Source: Tubiluchus corallicola
Lineage: Eukaryota; Priapulida; Priapulimorpha; Priapulimorphida; Tubiluchidae
Reading direction: 5' to 3'
Assembly: GCA_030141605.1 (NCBI GenBank)
Contig: JAQGDQ010000817.1
Location: forward strand, 1-64,000
Length of the DNA: 64,000 nt
Position numbers and translations under genes: made by a program. Position 1 is the first letter of the stretch, and each line of letters starts with the position of its first letter. Shown one piece after another: positions 24,401 through 36,257 of this stretch. The notes under the pieces are model-generated. The model searched no databases. It was not told the DNA's origin and saw only the letters and a list, made by a program, of their open reading frames with translations.

Positions 24401-26426
24401 TGACTTCTAGTAACCATGGTTTCAGTTTGTGATCCAATATGACATCATAACCGTATACTTCATGAAACGAATGAGCATTTTTCCCCAAGGAATTCAGTGC
24501 ATGGTACATGCCGGCTACACCACTGCAATGTTGTACTGTGTAATATGAACTTATGAAGTATATGTTGCTCTACACGAGGAAATTTTTATTATACACTGCT
24601 ACACAATGACAAGTCTAAAATCCACATAAATGAGACACTTTGCAGCGGTGCCTTAGCCAGTTATATAATCATTGGGCTAAAGTTATAATTATCAATCATT
24701 CCTGAATAACAGTGATTAAATAAAAGTTCAGTGGAGCGTGACTGATGGCGAAACTAGTTACTTTGTGGATCAATTTGTCCTTGATAGAAAACCACCATAG
24801 CCTAGAGAAATTTTTATTGAATAACAGTAAATAAGGTGTTCCATCATTAGGGAAGTAGTAGTTAGTGTTGCTTCACTGTTGCCACCAAACTACGCTGGTA
24901 TAGCCCGTCAAAAAAGATCTAGCTTTGTAAGTAGATTTAACGTTCCTCTTCGATGTGACCATTTTGATTTATTTACCTGATGAACTGCTTTACGATCATG
25001 TCTTGAAAATTTCTCCAAATGCGATTCGTGTCAACACCACTTTCTTCTAGTAAATGCCAAAGTGACTGTAAAGACCTGGAAAGAAAAAAAGTCTGATTAA
25101 CAAATTCAATCAAAAGAACATTCTCGTAAAAATACATTTGCAACTATTACGCCAGCTAATTCCAAAAAACGCCTCATTATATAAGGTCACATGAAGTAGA
25201 CAAAATGGAAAATTACTCATCGGTCACATTAAAAAAACGACAAATGATTTAATATTGATAATAAAAGCTCTACCATATACCATTATTGAATCTGGAATCA
25301 TATCCCGTTTCCGTTTCTATGCCGTTTCCCTTTTCGAATATTCTATTCCTTAGGCTATAGAGATTTAATGTATTTTAATTAGCTTATGTTCTAGGGCTTT
25401 GTATTTATGTTGAGAAATAGTCTTTACAAACTAATGTTCTTTGTATTACAAACCGACGTTAAATAAAGTAAACTGTCACTGTAACGTTTAAGTACACTAT
25501 GTACATGCGTCTGTAGGTGTTACAAATTCAGTAAACCTGCATGATGCCATAAAATTGTGCTTTAGGTCTTACTCAGCTTCGGTTATATAGGCAGGTATAA
25601 TAAGACCTGCTTATTGTACACTGCATTACATTTTAAGCTTTTCTAGCTCAGCTAGTTTGTCTTGTTTCTATTCTTTATGCAACTCATTATAGGGTGTGAG
25701 TGATGAGTCGGTTTTTATACATGTTTATCGCATAACCTTCTTATTTGGTTTGCGTTTAGGAAAACTTTTTACCATTTGTGTGCAGTTTCTCCATAATCCA
25801 CAAATCTTTTAGAATAGTCTGGATGCTTATCATTAATATAGACGTTTGTCAAGTGTGTAAAACTATCTGCTTGTGCGGCGGGTTTATTAGAGTACCTACA
25901 AAAATAAAGTTATGTTCAAATAATGAAAATCATAACTTCTAGACGGTTTCGTCAGGTAACATAAAATTGAAAAATTAAACAAGTCTGCTTAGTAAACATT
26001 TTTGTTGACTTTCTTTGATCTGTCTTTTCTACTAACCAAGTTAAATAAGGTGCTGAAAATATTTTGTTCAAAGTTTTGAGTGTTTTGGGGGTATAAAATC
26101 AATAGTAGTTTCATTTATAGCCTAAGAAATCTAAACGAAATTAGCCTATAACATAACACACCTCTGCTAGCAGTGACGTATGACAGTTGCCCACCTAGTG
26201 CCATAGATTTTGTGCTATCTCAGTGCTGTTAGGTTTCCAAATACTATCCGAAAAACCAGGCTAGTATTTCGGATATTCAAAAGGAGGACTGCATAGCAAC
26301 AATAAGCCCTTTTAAATTGCTCTATATATATATAATATACGATATATATTATATATAAGGGCGAGGCGATAAATATCCAATCTTTTTGCATTTCCTACTT
26401 TCGACGTTTGGTAAGATACTAACATT

Positions 26427-26519
<93 letters not shown>

Positions 26520-26544
26520 TATCTATACATATATATATATATAC

Positions 26545-26622
<78 letters not shown>

Positions 26623-29600
26623 GGAGAGTTTTTTCTAAGACTAAGAAGTCTTTCACTGATCTGCTTGATCATAAATACGTTGCAGTGAAAACAAAACATG
26701 CACCTTTTAGTAGCAAATTTCACTACTCCTCCGTCATGAAGATAAATTCTTAGTGGCTCTATTGCTGGAACATACACGTGCAGTCTGATGTCGAATTTGC
26801 GCCCGTGTATAAGATAAGGCTTCCAAATGTACCTGAAAAATTCCATTGCAATTCAAAAAATTGCTTGTTTGTCTTCCCAAACTGTAAACAAATGCAAAGA
26901 TAATTGCGCCCCAGCTAAACACCACCTCAATACTACCAGCAGAATTATCCGATTATTTTGTTATTGGTATGACTTGCAATGGGATCGATCACACCAAGTA
27001 ACCACTTTCAGTCACACCATATATGCACTCTAAAAATTTATTTTCAAAGTAATGAAGACCCGCATGTAACAAAAGGATCTGCTCGTGTAAAATAACAAAC
27101 TAATGTTAACAAGTTGAAAAGAACTTTCTAGCAAATGACTGCACTGTTACAGAAAACATTTTCTGAAATAAAAATATCAACACAACCTTTGCAAAACTGC
27201 TTTTCTAGGCCTCAATTGATCGCTACTGCTAACTACTGCAATGCCTTTCCCTCCACTCCTACCAAACTAAAAATAAATAAATGCATCAGGTTATTTAGGA
27301 TTTCAAAATCTCATTTCTTAACATTTTAAGATTAAAGTTTACCAATCTTTAGGTTGGTGTGACAATTTCAAAAACATTGCTAAGACAATTACAATAAGGC
27401 AAGGCAAATGTAAATAGAATTTTATCAGCAAAATATTAAAGATGGATCACTAGTTTTGGAAAATTAAAAAAAATCTTTACTTTCATACTTTTGAGGACAC
27501 TTTCTCTGGATCATCCATTGGTCTGCAGATAACTGAAGAAGATAAATTTCCCAATAACGGGAAATCTTTATCTAATTTATAGCATGACCCTAGTGCAGCG
27601 AAACTTCGATTTCCGATTCAGCTTGCGAGTGTACTCCAACAGCAATTTTGGTATTATTTTCTGGTTTCAGTTTTATGGTAGAAAAATGAATTCTAGCGCT
27701 GAAATGAACACGCCCGCTGCGTTAACAAAAGTAAACAGATACCTCCAAATCAGCGGCAATTAAAGTCAAGCAAAACGTCATTCATCCTCAGTCAAGCTCT
27801 GCTGACTGCCCAATCAAGCCGGTCAAAATTTATATTATATATCTATGTAATATTTGTAACCTGAAACAGTTAATTTTACCCTTAAAAGATGCCATTGGTA
27901 CCTATGGGATAGACGGATCGTCTACGGAATAGAACAATCAAATTTATTCCATTTCCGTGGCCTAACAAACAGTTAAAAAAGTGCAAAAAGCAGCTAAAGC
28001 GGATATGTAGAAAAAATACATCGCAGGTATGATATGCCCGTACATTCAAAGGCAAGAGAGACTTTCGTAACCATTTTTTGTTGCTCATTTGTCTTAAAGC
28101 TAGGCTTACTGGCTTAGTTCCTTTATAATAACGACCCGACTAGGCACTCATGTCTATACATTCCGTAGTTCTTTGTCGCTACATTCTGCTTAAATTGTAA
28201 AGCCATTTTTGACAATTTGAAGTTTAAAAATGCTGTAAAAATAATTTCTGCGTTGTGTACAACCAGTTTACCTGCTAAATTAAACGTCATATTTGACATT
28301 GTTTTTAAAACAGTCATTGTTCTCGCCTTTAGCTAATGTGCCCGATTTCTCGTCAGCGTGCTACGTCACAACGGAAGCGGAACTATAGACCAATATGCTT
28401 GACGGCAATTACTATTTAACCTAAAGGGCTTGTTCAACAAGCGTAGTTGATTTGCAGCATCGTATAATTTTTTATAAGATATCAGCTATAGGCTGTACAT
28501 GTATGTACAATATATATATATGTATGTACATTATATATGTACAATGACGTTGGTGTATAATAAATAATTAATTAATCCAGCTGGAACACTGTCAGTTTAA
28601 CACACTATAAGTCAGAACGTAGCACTCGAAGCACATGGTCTGCTAAAATTCGTAATTTAGCAGGACAGAAAAATGGCTAGCTATCAAGGAAAAGCCACGA
28701 TCCAGTACTGCACCATCCTCAATTCCTCACTCAACGACAGAAATAGCTAAGAGTAGGATGAAAGCAATAATCTAATGCTGTTTTTCCGGCAGTCATCCAT
28801 TCCTTTACTAACCAGATCCAAGTTGCTTCTTACGCTAAGTGCTCTCAGATGTTTTTAAGAATTGTGCACCTCAATTAATTTAATTCAATCCAATTTTAAA
28901 GTGACGTAAGCAGCATTACAACACACTTTTGAGCTGTCACTACAAAAATTCTTTGATCTTGCATTAGAACCTCACTTACATGCTCCTCAACAACAGTAAG
29001 CCATGACTGATTAATTTCTGGCTGCCACAGTTACACAAATTGAATAGGCGCTTCCCATTTTCTGCTTTGACAATTTTCTAAATTATTGTACGCACCGGTT
29101 TTGTGATCCACATTTTCTTACGAGGATTTTCGGCAATATATCTGGCAAAAATCAACAAGTCTTCTGGTAATACGAAAGTTAAAGGAACAAAGTTGAACTC
29201 TTGCTCTCCGTGCAATGTGCACATCCGTTTAAAGTTTTTCCAAAAAACATCTTTTCGCATGGCTTCTTCTTGTGAATCCGGAAAATGGTCAATCTACAAT
29301 TAAAACGATGATGAAATTTAATTATTGCAAGCCTATCAGAAAATGCTATTTTATATTCTTATTTTAATTGCTGGGGTTTTTTCAGTTGTGCTATTAGCCA
29401 ATAAATTCGCGCAGTAACATAACAATTGGAAAATACGAGGCTGTGCAAAACACTAAGCTGGTAGAGCAGCAAGTGTCTGAACTGTATATAAACTTTAATA
29501 TGCAAATCGTTACAGGATTATGACAAACCGCTGCCTATGATGCTAAAGTATTAGATAATTGAGAGCGGTTAGGAAATGTATTGTTCTGTCTAGCATAACT

Positions 29601-32600
29601 TCCTCTGCGTCAAAGTATTCACCAGACATTTGCTCAATTACCAAAAATACATTCACTAGCCACTGTTCCTTTAAATTAATTAACTATTAATAGCACAATG
29701 TTAAATTTGATTATATAAATAGATCAAAGCCAGGGCATGTCTTAATGAAAGTGGAAGATTTTAGCCAGTCACCTATTCTGAGCATTTTCAAGCGCAGAAT
29801 AAAGGTAGTTATTTTTAAATGAAAAATGATAATAAAATTTTATAGAAGCTATACAAAAAAGTTTTAATAGTTTTAGCATCCACAAGTTTTCGGCTGTGCA
29901 ATTTTGGTTTGGATTTGGAGAAGAAGTTGCAACAAATTGTATTTACACGGAAAATAAAGGAGCCCGTAACGGACTCAAAAATACCAGTTTTTCAAACCAC
30001 AAACCCTATTTTTAAAACAAGACTCTTGAAACATCTACGTATCCGTCAATTATGCTTATTTTAATTCTGTTAGTTACAAATAAAAATGTTCTATGTCATT
30101 GATCTTGTTAAAAATAGGACTTTAAACATAACGAGTTTAAATAAGTTGTTTGTTACTTAATCCAGGCCCGTTCTTTTAATGTGTATTGTATATTTGGTAG
30201 GGTACTTTTACAGACATTTCAGCATTATGAGCAAATTTTACTCAGAAACATTGTTAATCTTGTGTTCTTCTGATAACCTTTCTTCAGATTAATTTTTTCT
30301 TTGGGACTGCTTTTTCGTAAATTATTTAAAACCACTGGAAACGTGTTCAAGAAATCACACCTAAAACTTGAAAAGTAGCCGAAGTTGATAGCTAAAACGT
30401 AGTAATTTAAACAACCCTACAATGAAAAATGAGTGGTTGCGGAGACTAAACTGTGCTTGAAAGAAGCTGATAATGAATGACTACAATTTCGATCTGTAAG
30501 ATTTATTTGGACTCTCGTGTTATGACTTCCATCAATTGTTCCATTGCACCATTGCAGTAGACCTAAAACCTATAAAAGATCTCCACTGTTTTATTCCTAC
30601 CTCAATGGGCTGTTGATAGGAAATAATAATACGCTACCCTCAAATTGTTTCTTTCCTTTTAACACTAAATTTTATTTTTCAATTCTGCTACATAGGATCT
30701 TCAGACCTACGTGTGACCGAATGTGACGCTGAAGCAAATGCCAAGCCAGGGACTGCCAATGATCATTTGACAAATAAAGAGTTTAAACATACTAAACACG
30801 CTTCAGTAGATGTTGGCTACATGATGCACTGAGCTTTATATGATTGCCGAGCCACTATTCCTAGGGCCGATAGGATTGAAACTTGCGCATTTCCGATGTT
30901 TTCACAACGATTAAGAGTATACCAATCAGCAAAGTACTCACAGCTCACCCATCGTTTTTGAAATGCAAAGCAATTGGCATACCTTCTGATAGTCCATTAA
31001 TTGTTTATATCGACCCCTGTCCTTACTGTAACAACAGCAGCCAAACCAATCGTTCCCTTCTGAAGAACATTAGAACAAGTTAACAAATGATCATATATGT
31101 AAACGACATATACATCTATGAGTACATGCATATAACTATGAAATGATTTACACAAATCTCTATTATTGAGGACAAGGCCAGAAAACGGTTGTTCAATAGA
31201 TCTTCGTGCTACTAGGAATGTTAAAATCCAGTTAAACTCGACTTATGAATTTTCACGATGTCGCCCAAACTAGCAGCAAGAAGTTTGACTCTGTGCGGCT
31301 CACTTACTGCCCCCGGGGTCCCTAAAGGGCCGCCAACGATTTGCCCCAGGACGAAACTCACAGAATATGGATTAGTCAGCTGATCTGTGCTGCTATAGAT
31401 TTTCAAGGATTAGTCGCAAATAAATTTCTTTTTAGATTTTTAGTCACGTTTTCGAACATACCCTATATATTCATATACCTATATGTTACCTAGGGTGCAA
31501 AAAAGTAGTTGAAAAACTTTTGTGGGAGGGGGAGGGTCAAGCAAGCCTTCTGGATGGCATTGATCAACCTGTTATGAGTACACAACTGTGTATAACTTAC
31601 TGCAATACTGTTACGCAAAAGTTTACAAAAAGACTTACACAAACATACATACCAGTCAGATGAAGATTAGGATGATCCATTACTAATTGCTTTACAGGCT
31701 TTACATCTCGTCTTTCGACTTTGAATTTTAACAGCTTCTTAACAGAACTTGGCAATTCTTGAACTGTACAAAAATTAAAATGTGAGTAAAATGATTGCGA
31801 AATAATTCGATGATCGGCACTTATTTAGATTTTGCGATAATACGTATATCTACTTGTTTGTTTCTTATTTACGTCTTTGAGTAAAACAAATCGTATTCGA
31901 TTCGCCTGCCAAAAACCTTGGTACGCATGAGTGTTTACATTTCACTGCTGTTGTGAACGATCCAAACATAACTGCGAATTAAATCAAGATAAATCGTTTA
32001 TATATGGGTTGAAAAATATTTAATTTTAGTTAGAAGTCCCGAAAATTAATATATATTAATAAAATAATTTTCTATATAAATTGCCTGCAAACGTTCAATA
32101 GTTGTTATGACTAAACTGTGCCAAATATTACCAGCGTTCCGCAAATACAGTAACTGTACTGTTTTACAAGAATATGGTGCGTACAGACCTGCATAACTGT
32201 TAAAACTTAAAATTGGTCATTTTGCCAGATGATACTTGAGCAACTATTAATAATAAGTGAAAACGACATGACTTTTTTGGGGATCGAAATTGTGAGCACA
32301 AGAGCATCTCTCCGCTCACCGGAAACCCTGTTTCGACAACTTCTGGGCTGGGGGTCTTTCGAGTGTAAGAGAACGTCATTTTTAAACAGGTGATGGGGTT
32401 ACGAACGAGGACTTCTAAATCACCTGCAAATCATATTCTGACTCGGATTTGATCTCCATAATAAATACGTCAATAGTGCCCACAAACGACTTCTTGGGTC
32501 GGAAATTTGACCCCGGCTCGAAACGGGATGTATATTACAGTATAAACCCCGAGCTGACCACTTTGTGATGACAGGATTCTTACAGAACTTTTCAGGATAA

Positions 32601-33220
32601 TCTGTTCAAAATCCACAGTAGGTAATCCAATAAGAATCGAGACTGGCAGGTGGAGCAGGCCAGACGGGAAAACAGAATATGCTAATTTTGTGAATTGATT
32701 GTTGTTCAATCTCTTAATCGTGCGATGCTTGAATGTCCCGAAACTAAATATACTGACTATATATTGAAGATATCAGTTCTTTTACGACACAACTCGCTGT
32801 AATTAAAGCCAAATATCTATAAACTTTGTGGAAATAATAATCTTTAATTAATGCTCAACTAATTGTTTCAATGCTTCAAGTAACCGCTTGAATATTGTGT
32901 ATCTGATTTTTGTTCGATTTTTGCACTTTTTAAATGTTACTTATGCTATTTATTTTTTGTTCAGATTCATCTGGTTTTGTCTTTATCATTAAGACAATAA
33001 TGGTACGCAATCTAAGAACATTGTTTCCATTTTTCTTTAATGGATTTATGCATACACACGCCACAGTGTAATTCTACAAAATAAAATTTCGCTGAATCAT
33101 AATTACCAATTTGTCCAGGTAACGCAAAGTTAATTACAGGTGTAAGATGTGCGCAGAGACTAGGAAGAAGTGCGGGTATAACCCGTGGACATTCATCTCC
33201 TCTTGTGTCATTTCTTCGTT
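20891..33220 (-). CDS. TTLL4-like: Tubulin tyrosine ligase-like (TTLL) polyglutamylase, 15 exons, 5' end missing
   Basis: TTLL enzymes add glutamate (or glycine) to tubulin tails using ATP. Exons in transcript order: 33220-33107, 31763-31653, 31059-30983, 29293-29092, 27961-27902, 27522-27501, 26832-26704, 25895-25773, 25075-24977, 24522-24388, 23560-23462, 23092-23060, 22715-22685, 21308-21098, 20940-20891 (stop TGA 20893-20891). Together they encode 497 residues. All introns are GT-AG and all phases agree. Landmarks in order: [102 protein letters not shown]. The last two are the C-terminal block of TTLL4/5-type enzymes. The usual SPSL after LEVN is not found. Earlier exon(s) with the start codon lie upstream of 33220 and were not identified. 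Confidence 0.87.
21323..21450. repeat. Compound trinucleotide microsatellite in a TTLL intron
   Basis: TAT, TGT, TCG and TCA triplets follow each other for about 125 bases. On the gene's strand this stands as little as 15 bases before the acceptor of the exon 21308-21098. The long D, M, T or I runs it gives in all frames are artefacts. Confidence 0.95.
26425..26628. repeat. (TA)n then (GA)n microsatellite in a TTLL intron
   Basis: About 155 bases of TA with a few C interruptions run into about 50 bases of GA. It lies 75 bases below the donor site of TTLL exon 26832-26704. A smaller TA palindrome lies at about 26320-26360. Confidence 0.95.
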
Positions 33221-33539
33221 CTGTAACAATCAATGTATCTGTTTAAGTCAACATACATCTAATCGCGGTGACGTGTCCTGCAACTACTAAATTAAAATCA
33301 ACTCAAGAGAAATCAGACAGCAATATAGCAGCCAAAGGTTCCTGGTTGTTCAATAAATAGGTTTATACTATTGTTAACTGCAGCCATTGTTGCCGTTTTA
33401 TAGTTCATACTGACAATAAGGTAATTAATCGCCTTAAAGGAAGCCTTAAAACCTTGCAAAAAACCTCCCGGTTAACCTAAAACAACTGGGATAGCTAAGA
33501 TAAATAAAAATGTTCAACAACTTCAACCAAATCTATCTT

Positions 33540-33666
33540 TAGGAGCAGAACTTACGCTGTTAGCTGCAGATAGAAGAGGTTGGAATACTCTGATAAATGT
33601 TGATACCTCAATGTCTACAACAGATGGAATGAGATTTTGAAGAAGAAGAAGAAGAAGAAGAAGACA
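33540..33666 (+). pseudogene. Possible LINE 3' end with (GAA)n tail
   Basis: A plus-strand frame gives LTLLAADRRGWNTLI, like the last residues of many LINE polyproteins (AADR-x-x-W). After a stop it is followed by a (GAA)n run at about 33641-33664 that could be the element's tail. The fragment is too short to be sure. Confidence 0.45.
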
Positions 33667-35053
33667 ATAAGGCTTCCAAGTATCTTCACTTCCAAGCATC
33701 AACCATTAAAATATTTTGTGTAACAATGAATGCATCAGAGCAATCATTTTATTGCTTTAACTGTATTTGCGTCAATGTAACGCATTAAACTCATTAAAAT
33801 GCGCCATTAAACTACAGTGATGCGACCTGAACGGAGTGTGGCGCATGGGCAAGAGTGTGTGGCGCAATGGGCAAGGGTGTGTGACGCAATGGTCACAGGT
33901 GTGTGGCGCAACGAGCAAAGGTGTGTGGAGCAATGGGAAAGGCCTGTGCAACGTGCTGAACGGAAAGGTTGCAAACCACTAAAAACAGAAGCAGTATTCA
34001 AGGCTTTTTGAAAGGAGATTGTTGGCGATATCATTCCAGAACTTTATTAGGCAGTTTCTTTACTAGCCCAGTTGAAACGCGCCCAGAAAACTATACTTTC
34101 CAATTAAAAAAATGCCAACTTACAGGCTCATGAAAACTAAAACATTTTACGTAAAACTTAATAATGCGTAGAAATTCGCGTACGCGACAAGACGCGACAA
34201 GACGCGAAACATACACTATAATATATTTGTCAAGAAAATCAAAAATTGTGTGATCTCTTCGAATTTCCATGTGTGTATGAAACAATTCAGACTTACTTTA
34301 TCGAAAACAACAATTTTTACAAACCCCTTTTACCTACCTGAGGATTTTTCGCAACATATAAACAAAATAAGGAAGAAGGTCGATGCTCTCCTCAATGCTG
34401 TACTGTGCATCTCCAGTTTGACAAAAATGCTATCACTGTTACTATCACTGCTGCTAAAAAATTTCCTCGATATAAAAAATTTTGGTTGAATGTTTTCTCT
34501 GGATGGTAGCTATACCCATTGCTATAACTCACAATCGTATTTAATATTGTTGGGCACAGTCACAGCACATTATTCTTAATTTTGTGCCCGCAGCTAGACC
34601 GGTTCTTTGAACTGAAATTTAAACTTTAGGCCAGATTTGTTAAAACGGCTTGTGACTTTTTACATGGTGTCATGTGACACATGGCTATACTACTATTACT
34701 ATACAGGTGCTGAAGATTCTGTACCTATACAGAACATTGTGTTAGTGAAGTTTTGCTAGCGTATTAGCGTATAAAAATGTTACGTATTACGTATTAAGTG
34801 TTTGTACAAGACGTGAGAAGTCATCCTGCATATATTGCTGCCAGACAGAAAGTAGCATCGAGCAAAGTAGAAAAGCACAGAAATTTCCATTTCCTGAAAA
34901 CAATACTTGCAAAATTATCAGCCGTTTTGGCCGTAACACAAAAAGACAACTCGCAGCCACAGTCAATTAATTTTTTGAATCTAGGTATGACCAAAAATAA
35001 GAAAATGTAAAAATCGCAACCCAACTCATGTTAAAACGTAATAAGTAACATAT
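33667..35053. other. Stretch with a minisatellite but no recognised exon
   Basis: Apart from the minisatellite at 33836-33944, I recognise nothing. If the TTLL gene begins further right, this is part of one of its introns. Confidence 0.4.
33836..33944 (+). repeat. 22-bp minisatellite, five units
   Basis: Five tandem units close to GTGTGGCGCAATGGGCAAGG(GT), the first 21 bases and the rest 22, with several substitutions between units. The array is GC-richer than its surroundings. Confidence 0.9.
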
Positions 35054-35249
35054 TGTACTACGGGGCTGTGGTGAAATAAAATGTAATGCTGGCAGGGGAA
35101 TACAGTAGACTTCTCAGGTGTGCATGTGAACGTGGCTTTATCTGGCACAGATTCGTATTCTGCCCTTGTGTTAGTAAGGGCCACTAGTCACGTGCACACC
35201 TGAGCTTACAAAAAGGGAAGGTCTGCTGTAGACCCTTGTCAGTGGTTGT
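35054..35249 (+). repeat. Truncated LTR of the same Gypsy family (opposite orientation)
   Basis: From TGTACT at 35054 the sequence follows the minus-strand LTR at 5120-4803 for about 195 bases. It includes the segments AGACTTCTCAGGTGTGC and CACGTGCACACCTGAGCTTA. Homology stops at 35249, exactly where the hAT-like terminal sequence begins. The TATA box is changed to TACA. No internal Gypsy sequence follows, so this is a solo or truncated LTR. Confidence 0.9.
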
Positions 35250-36257
35250 CAGGGGCGGAACTAGGGGGGGGGCGAAGGGGGGCGCCCCCGGTCAAAATTT
35301 GCGCCCCCCTGCCAAATCGGACAAACAATTTTTTTTTGCAGTAGCCCAATAATATTTTTTATCATTAAAGTTTGTCACCGAGTTAAATTATGTCAGTTTG
35401 TCGAGCTAGCCTAGTACCAGAGAGTCGGTTTGGGAGATACAAATTGATGAGCCACGGCTCAGCCACCTCCTGATTGGACATTACCGACTGTTTGCTACTC
35501 CTTAGCGACTCTTTCCCACGAGTTTGCTGCATAAAAGGGCGTGATTTTTGAGCAGATTCATCATTTTTCTCCTGCTAGTAGAATCTGTGCTAGTTTTCGC
35601 TGCGATTTCAGCTGTTGTTTCATCTTGTTGACAAACAGGAATTTTCACGTGATTACATGTTACATCATGTCTGGGAATAGGGAAGACGACAAAGTTGTAC
35701 CACCTAGAAAACGGCAGAAAACTTTAGACTTTTTTATCCAAGGAAGTAAAAAGGAATCAGCAGGTAAAGATGCAGAAGACGAGAAACAACCGGAGTCTTC
35801 TACTCAGAACATGAACACAGGAGCAAATGACTTGGGGCCTGTGTCTGAGACACCACGGCAACCACATATGACGAAATATCCGAAAACTGGCAAGGAAAGA
35901 ATGCTCGTTCTTTTCAGTATAGTTGGTTCGGGAAACACTCATGGCTGGAGTACTCGAAGCAGACAGACGCAGCATTTTGGTAAACAAAGGCAGATTACTT
36001 GGACTGAAGTCGGATTTAAAAAATGGAAAGATGCAATGCATGATATGCAAAAGCACGAAGAGATGGAATCACACAAGGACAGCATGTCAATGTGGGCTGT
36101 CTTCAAAAGCAGTAGCAAAACAGGTGACGTTCAAAAGCGGATGGAACTTGCGTACGCAAAACAGGACGAGGAAAAAAGACAGTACGTACGCAGAATTATA
36201 GCTACTGTAGAACTTAGGCTTATTTCAATGTTTGCGAAAAATGTTAGGCGTATTTAG
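35250..36257 (+). mobile_element. hAT-superfamily DNA transposon, 5' part only
   Basis: The left end reads CAGGGGCGGAACTAGGG, a typical hAT (Charlie/ZMYM-like) terminal repeat, followed by GGGGGG and CGCCCCC runs. A transposase fragment lies inside. No matching right terminal repeat was found in the following 3 kb, and the remaining half of the interrupted LTR was not found either. The right boundary is therefore the end of visible coding homology, not a true end. Confidence 0.75.
35667..36257 (+). pseudogene. Broken hAT transposase N-terminus (TTF-type zinc finger)
   Basis: From the ATG at 35667 the frame gives RKRQKTLDFF, the usual start of ZMYM1-like hAT transposases. The TTF zinc-finger block (YSWFGKHSWLEYSKQTDAAF) is in another frame at about 35915-35982. 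The first frame resumes with FKKWKDAMHDMQKHE and ends in a YVRRII block. At least two frameshifts are needed, and the catalytic RNase H-like domain is absent. It makes no functional transposase. Confidence 0.8.

Noticed and set aside
26386-26580. Frame of alternating Y and I
   Set aside because: Translation of the TA microsatellite.
28981-29024. Possible exon (CAG|CCAGAAATT…CAT|GTAAGT) in the TTLL region
   Set aside because: The flanking exons 29293-29092 and 27961-27902 join in phase and in family order without it. It may be a cryptic exon.
31221-31406. Minus-strand frame in a GC-richer patch
   Set aside because: It lies between TTLL exons 2 and 3, which join in phase without it, and resembles nothing known.
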